Positions 6,920 to 9,711 of a stretch of DNA of 9,711 nucleotides are shown here, in pieces. The stretch's first letter is position 1, and each line of letters starts with the position of its first letter. The translations under genes and the position numbers were made by a program. The notes below the pieces were generated by a model. The model did not search any database. It worked only from the letters and a program-made list of their open reading frames with translations, and was not told the DNA's origin. Source of the stretch: Bacillota bacterium (lineage in GTDB: Bacteria > Bacillota > Clostridia > Clostridiales > Clostridiaceae); assembly GCA_023440105.1 (NCBI GenBank), contig JAEXSY010000050.1, positions 1 to 9,711 of the forward strand, read 5' to 3'.

Positions 6920-7691
6920 ATATATATTTTTTCATGTGCTTTAAAGCTGTTTTTTCAAGTCTCGATACCTGAGCCTGTGATATTCCTATCTCTTCAGCAA
7001 CCTCCATCTGGGTTCTTCCATTAAAAAACCTTAAAGTAAGAATTAACTTTTCTCTGTCATTTAACTTTTTCATTGCCTCTCTTATTGAAATATTCTCAAG
7101 CCACGAATCATCTAAGTTTTTATTATCACTTATCTGATCCATCACATAGATAGCATCCCCTCCATCGTGGTATATTGGTTCGAATAAAGAGACAGGATCC
7201 TGAATAGCATCAAGAGCAAAGACTACCTCTTCTCTCGGGATATCTAGTTCTTTTGCAATTTGTGATATTGTAGGCTCTTTATTATTTTCATTTATTAATC
7301 TATCTCTAACCAATAAGGCTCTATATGCTATATCTCTTAGAGAGCGACTAACTCTAATAGAATTATTATCCCTTAGATATCTTCTTATCTCACCAATTAT
7401 CATTGGTACTGCATAGGTAGAAAATCTTACATTTTGACTTAGGTCAAAATTATCAATAGCTTTCATCAAGCCTATACATCCTACCTGAAACAGATCATCA
7501 ACATTCTCTCCCCTATTATTAAATCTCTGTATGACACTGAGTACCAATCTTAAATTACCCTTAATAAAGGTTTCCCTTGCTTCTGTGTCTCCTTCCTTCA
7601 TGACAAGTAGCAGTCTCTTCATCTCTGGTTCCTTAATCACTGGAAGCTTAGATGTATTGACTCCGCAAATCTCAACCTTATTAATCATCAT
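6918..7691 (-). CDS. sigG: RNA polymerase sporulation sigma factor sigma-G
   Basis: Sigma-G drives late gene expression in the forespore after engulfment. The 257-residue product is very close to B. subtilis SigG along its length. The N-terminal NKVEICGVNTSKLP is diagnostic of sigma-G. Region 2 includes NLRLVLSVIQRFNNRGE, DDLFQVGCIGLMKAIDNFD and FSTYAVPMIIGEIRRYLRD. Region 3 carries EPTISQIAKELDIPREEV. The region 4 helix-turn-helix is TQMEVAEEIGISQAQVSRLEK near the C-terminus. Two adjacent ATGs (7691 and 7688) are possible starts. The Shine-Dalgarno is only moderate (AAGGGA about ten bases upstream). The gene follows sigE after 82 bases that contain a sigma-F-like promoter, and it ends in a terminator. 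Confidence 0.98.
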   Translation of the reverse strand: MMINKVEICGVNTSKLPVIKEPEMKRLLLVMKEGDTEARETFIKGNLRLVLSVIQRFNNRGENVDDLFQVGCIGLMKAIDNFDLSQNVRFSTYAVPMIIGEIRRYLRDNNSIRVSRSLRDIAYRALLVRDRLINENNKEPTISQIAKELDIPREEVVFALDAIQDPVSLFEPIYHDGGDAIYVMDQISDNKNLDDSWLENISIREAMKKLNDREKLILTLRFFNGRTQMEVAEEIGISQAQVSRLEKTALKHMKKYI

Positions 7692-7732
7692 ATAAGCTCA
7701 TTCCCTTCAGAAGTAATAAAAAGCTTCATTAA

Positions 7733-7761
7733 AATTATTTCCTAAGGGATAGAAATTATAC
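7733..7761 (-). promoter_or_regulatory. Sigma-F-like forespore promoter for sigG
   Basis: In the sigE-sigG gap the minus strand has GTATA (7757-7761), a 14-base spacer and GGAAATAATT (7733-7742). The latter fits the sigma-F -10 consensus GGnrAnAnTw at every defined position. The spacer is about one base shorter than usual. B. subtilis sigG is first transcribed by sigma-F, so type and position both agree. The leader would be about 35 bases. Confidence 0.65.
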
Positions 7762-7773
7762 TGAAAGACATAC

Positions 7774-8481
7774 CTATACCATTCTATTAATTTCTTTTTT
7801 CAACCTTTTAATAATTCTCTTTTCCAATCTTGAAATATATGATTGAGATATACCAAGCATGTCTGCTACTTCTTTTTGAGTTTTTTCTTTACTTCCAAAG
7901 AGACCAAATCTCAATTTTACAATTTCTTTTTCTCTCTCACTTAATTTCTTCATGGCAGTAAACAATAGCTCCTTATCCACCTCATCCTCTATCAAATTAT
8001 AAACGATATCGTTGTCAGTACCTAATATATCGGATAATAAAAGCTCATTTCCATCCCAATCAATATTCAAAGGTTCATAAAAGGAAATCTCCGCCTTAAT
8101 CTTTGAATTTCTTCTTAGATACATTAAAATTTCATTTTCTATACATCTTGAAGCATAGGTAGCCAGTTTTATTTTTTTTTCAGGATTAAAGGTATTAACA
8201 GCTTTTATTAAACCAATTGTACCTACGGAGATTAGGTCTTCTACACCTACTCCTGTATTTTCAAACTTTCTGGCTATGTAAACCACTAATCTAATATTCC
8301 TTTCAATTAAAATACTCCTAACACTTTCTTCTCCCTGTATAAGCATATTAACAAAGGAATCCTCCTCATCCTTAGTTAATGGAGGAGGGAGAGCATCATT
8401 TCCTCCAACATAATAAATCTTTTTAGTAAAGAGCTTAAATCTAATAAGTAATTTATTTAATAATCCTTTAATATTTATCAT
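7774..8481 (-). CDS. sigE: RNA polymerase sporulation sigma factor sigma-E precursor
   Basis: Sigma-E directs early mother-cell transcription and is made as an inactive membrane-bound pro-protein. The 235-residue product has a basic/hydrophobic pro-sequence (residues 1 to about 22: NKLLIRFKLFTKK) ending at the conserved IYYVGGNDALPPPL, where SpoIIGA-dependent cleavage is expected. Region 2 shows ERNIRLVVYIARKFENTG, DLISVGTIGLIKAVNTFNPEKKIKLATYASRCIENEI. Region 4 shows REKEIVKLRFGLFG and the helix-turn-helix KTQKEVADMLGISQSYISRLEK. The ATG at 8481 has AGGGG six bases upstream, overlapping the spoIIGA stop; nine bases separate the two coding regions, so protease and substrate are co-translated. 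Likely targets in this window include spoIVA. Confidence 0.98.
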   Translation of the reverse strand: MINIKGLLNKLLIRFKLFTKKIYYVGGNDALPPPLTKDEEDSFVNMLIQGEESVRSILIERNIRLVVYIARKFENTGVGVEDLISVGTIGLIKAVNTFNPEKKIKLATYASRCIENEILMYLRRNSKIKAEISFYEPLNIDWDGNELLLSDILGTDNDIVYNLIEDEVDKELLFTAMKKLSEREKEIVKLRFGLFGSKEKTQKEVADMLGISQSYISRLEKRIIKRLKKEINRMV

Positions 8482-8490
8482 TTTACACCC

Positions 8491-9285
8491 CTATAAAATC
8501 CCTCTTGAAAGTAACGCAGCATAATCCTTGTCTCTGCTTAACTCTTCCTTTGTTATGCACACCACTGCTTTTATACTTATCTTCTGATTTTCTTTAAACA
8601 TGATGATCTCATCGGGTATAAACCCCTCCAAAAGACCAGTGCTGCCATCTATAACTTTATATGGTATAAAGAAGTTTTTCTTTTGTTCTGCTAAGCATTC
8701 TGCCGCTTTTGCTTCTAATATTATTACTGGTAGATTTGTTGCAGGCTCTTTCAGCTCATTACCTGTATCTAGAAAACCTAATACATTCAATTTTTTATCA
8801 TCCTGTATAATAGTTAAGGGAAAGACAAACTCCTTCATTATTAACCTATCTTTAATGGCAGTTATAAACCTCTCAATTATAAGTCCAACTACTATTAATG
8901 ATATTATTATAGGTTTATAGCTTATATATTTCATAGTAAGTCCACCCTCTATAGTAAACTTATTTGATTCAAAGGAGAAACAAAGACCTGCCAGTAAAAA
9001 TGCTAGAGCTAAAAAGGTAATATATATCTTGATAAATTGCCACAGCTTTTGTTTATGGTAGGCAACAAATAATAACAATATAGGTATAAGTAATCTAAAA
9101 GGAGCCTCAGTTAATAATCTAATGGAAGGTATCACATAGCATAAGGAATAGATTGCAGACAATCCTGCTGCTATTATTAATCTTAAGTATCTTTTTTTTA
9201 ACCTAACTATATTGCCCGTCATCACCAGCAAAAATAAATTTACAATAAAGTTCTCAGCAATCAATACATCAATATATATTATCAA
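8491..9285 (-). CDS. spoIIGA: Sporulation sigma-E factor-processing peptidase SpoIIGA
   Basis: SpoIIGA is an integral membrane aspartic protease in the septum that removes the pro-sequence of sigma-E after a signal from the forespore (SpoIIR). Five hydrophobic segments are visible at about residues 2-25, 34-52, 63-77, 84-105 and 126-141. A soluble C-terminal domain follows, with the catalytic motif FLDTGNELKEP (Asp173). The product is 264 residues if translation starts at TTG 9285. A GTG at 9294 is in frame but lies against the Shine-Dalgarno GAGGGTGAGG, so TTG is preferred. The C-terminus VVCITKEELSRDKDYAALLSRGIL matches the family end, so it appears complete though shorter than B. subtilis SpoIIGA (309 aa, from memory). 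It is followed directly by its substrate gene sigE. Confidence 0.95.
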   Translation of the reverse strand: MIIYIDVLIAENFIVNLFLLVMTGNIVRLKKRYLRLIIAAGLSAIYSLCYVIPSIRLLTEAPFRLLIPILLLFVAYHKQKLWQFIKIYITFLALAFLLAGLCFSFESNKFTIEGGLTMKYISYKPIIISLIVVGLIIERFITAIKDRLIMKEFVFPLTIIQDDKKLNVLGFLDTGNELKEPATNLPVIILEAKAAECLAEQKKNFFIPYKVIDGSTGLLEGFIPDEIIMFKENQKISIKAVVCITKEELSRDKDYAALLSRGIL

Positions 9286-9308
9286 AGTCCTCACCCTCTA
9301 TAGGTTAT

Positions 9309-9341
9309 ATTATATATCCTCCTATTCCATTATTTTGTCAG
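9309..9341 (-). promoter_or_regulatory. spoIIG-type promoter with long spacer and 0A-like box
   Basis: Upstream of spoIIGA the minus strand has CTGACA (9336-9341, 5 of 6 to the sigma-A -35), then 21 bases, then a perfect TATAAT (9309-9314). B. subtilis spoIIG is known for a sigma-A promoter with a 22-base spacer activated by Spo0A. TGACAAA (9334-9340) overlaps the -35 and matches the 0A box TGnCGAA at six of seven positions. The leader would be short, about 20 bases. Confidence 0.65.
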
Positions 9342-9380
9342 TTTTACTGTGGCTAGATTTTTTTTATAAATTAAAATGTT

Positions 9381-9427
9381 ACAAAAATATAAATAAAAAC
9401 AGGAGATATTTAAATATCTCCTGTTTT
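9381..9427 (-). terminator. Strong palindromic terminator after ftsZ
   Basis: AAAACAGGAGATATTT (plus-strand 9396-9411) is followed immediately by its exact complement, giving a 32-base perfect palindrome. On the minus strand it is followed by a T-rich tract (TTTTTATTTATATTTTTG). It ends ftsZ transcription about 60 bases after the stop and isolates the sporulation promoter downstream. A second weaker hairpin (arms GACTAAT/ATTAGTC, 9431-9462) lies between it and ftsZ. Confidence 0.9.
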
Positions 9428-9487
9428 ACCGACTAATACTCCCTTTAAAGTAATAATTAGTCAAGGCTTATTACATATTTATATAGT

Positions 9488-9711
9488 TTATCTTCTTTGT
9501 CTCCTTAAAAAAGCTGGTATGTCTAAGTTTTCTTCTGACTCACTAAACTTAGGCTCTTCTATTTTGTCTTCATTGACTGAAGAAACCGCTGCTTCTTGAA
9601 CTTTTCTTTCTGACTTAATATTTTCCTTTTCTCTTTCAAATCCAGTTGCAATTACTGTAATTCTAATTTCGTCTTTAAGATTCTCGTCGATAACAGCACC
9701 AAAAATTATAT
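9488..9711 (-). CDS. ftsZ: Cell division protein FtsZ, C-terminal part only
   Basis: FtsZ is the tubulin-like GTPase that forms the division ring at mid-cell or, during sporulation, near the pole. Only the last 73 codons are in the window. They start in the C-terminal domain with IIFGAVIDENLKDEIRITVIATGF, continue through a charged variable linker of about 30 residues, and end in the conserved peptide DIPAFLRRQRR that binds FtsA/SepF-type partners. The GTPase domain lies beyond the right edge. The gene stands upstream of spoIIGA, the usual order in endospore formers, but a strong terminator separates the two. Confidence 0.97.
   Translation of the reverse strand, partial: IIFGAVIDENLKDEIRITVIATGFEREKENIKSERKVQEAAVSSVNEDKIEEPKFSESEENLDIPAFLRRQRR

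Noticed and set aside
9431..9462. GACTAAT/ATTAGTC hairpin as a riboswitch or small RNA
   Set aside because: It is a single 7-bp stem with a large loop next to a terminator, with no conserved core that I recognise.

Overview
This AT-rich window comes from an endospore-forming Firmicute, most likely a member of the Clostridia. The low GC content, the ftsZ-spoIIGA-sigE-sigG order, SpoIVA, a YlmC/YmxH-family protein and a PDZ/radical-SAM DUF512 protein encoded just before der all fit this. Every gene I can support lies on the minus strand, so transcription runs from high to low coordinates. The genus cannot be fixed from the sequence alone.

Layout in the direction of transcription. The 3' end of ftsZ enters at the right edge and ends in a strong terminator. 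Next is the sporulation sigma cluster: spoIIGA (membrane protease that activates pro-sigma-E), sigE (mother-cell sigma factor with a pro-sequence) and sigG (late forespore sigma factor), closed by a terminator that overlaps the sigG stop codon. A second block follows: a YlmC/YmxH-family PRC-barrel protein, nrdR (ribonucleotide reductase repressor) and pgeF (YlmD-type purine nucleoside phosphorylase/laccase-fold protein). A third block starts from a near-consensus sigma-A promoter: the DUF512 PDZ/radical-SAM protein, der (ribosome-assembly GTPase) and gpsA (glycerol-3-phosphate dehydrogenase), packed with almost no spacing and closed by a terminator. Last is spoIVA (spore-coat base ATPase), which runs off the left edge about 38 codons short of its end.

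How the genes work together. Vegetative functions (division, dNTP control, ribosome maturation, phospholipid precursor supply) alternate with sporulation genes. Intergenic signals fit the expected programme. There is a spoIIG-type promoter with a long 21-bp spacer and an overlapping 0A-like box before spoIIGA, a sigma-F-like promoter before sigG, a weak sigma-G/F-like candidate before the YlmC/YmxH gene and a weak sigma-E-like candidate before spoIVA. Two unexplained palindromes flank nrdR: a 16-bp one upstream and a perfect 12-bp inverted repeat holding its stop codon in the loop.

I found no mobile element, CRISPR array, tRNA or rRNA, and no gene-free stretch over 300 bases. The window is mostly conserved core genome. 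Its least understood member is the DUF512 protein.
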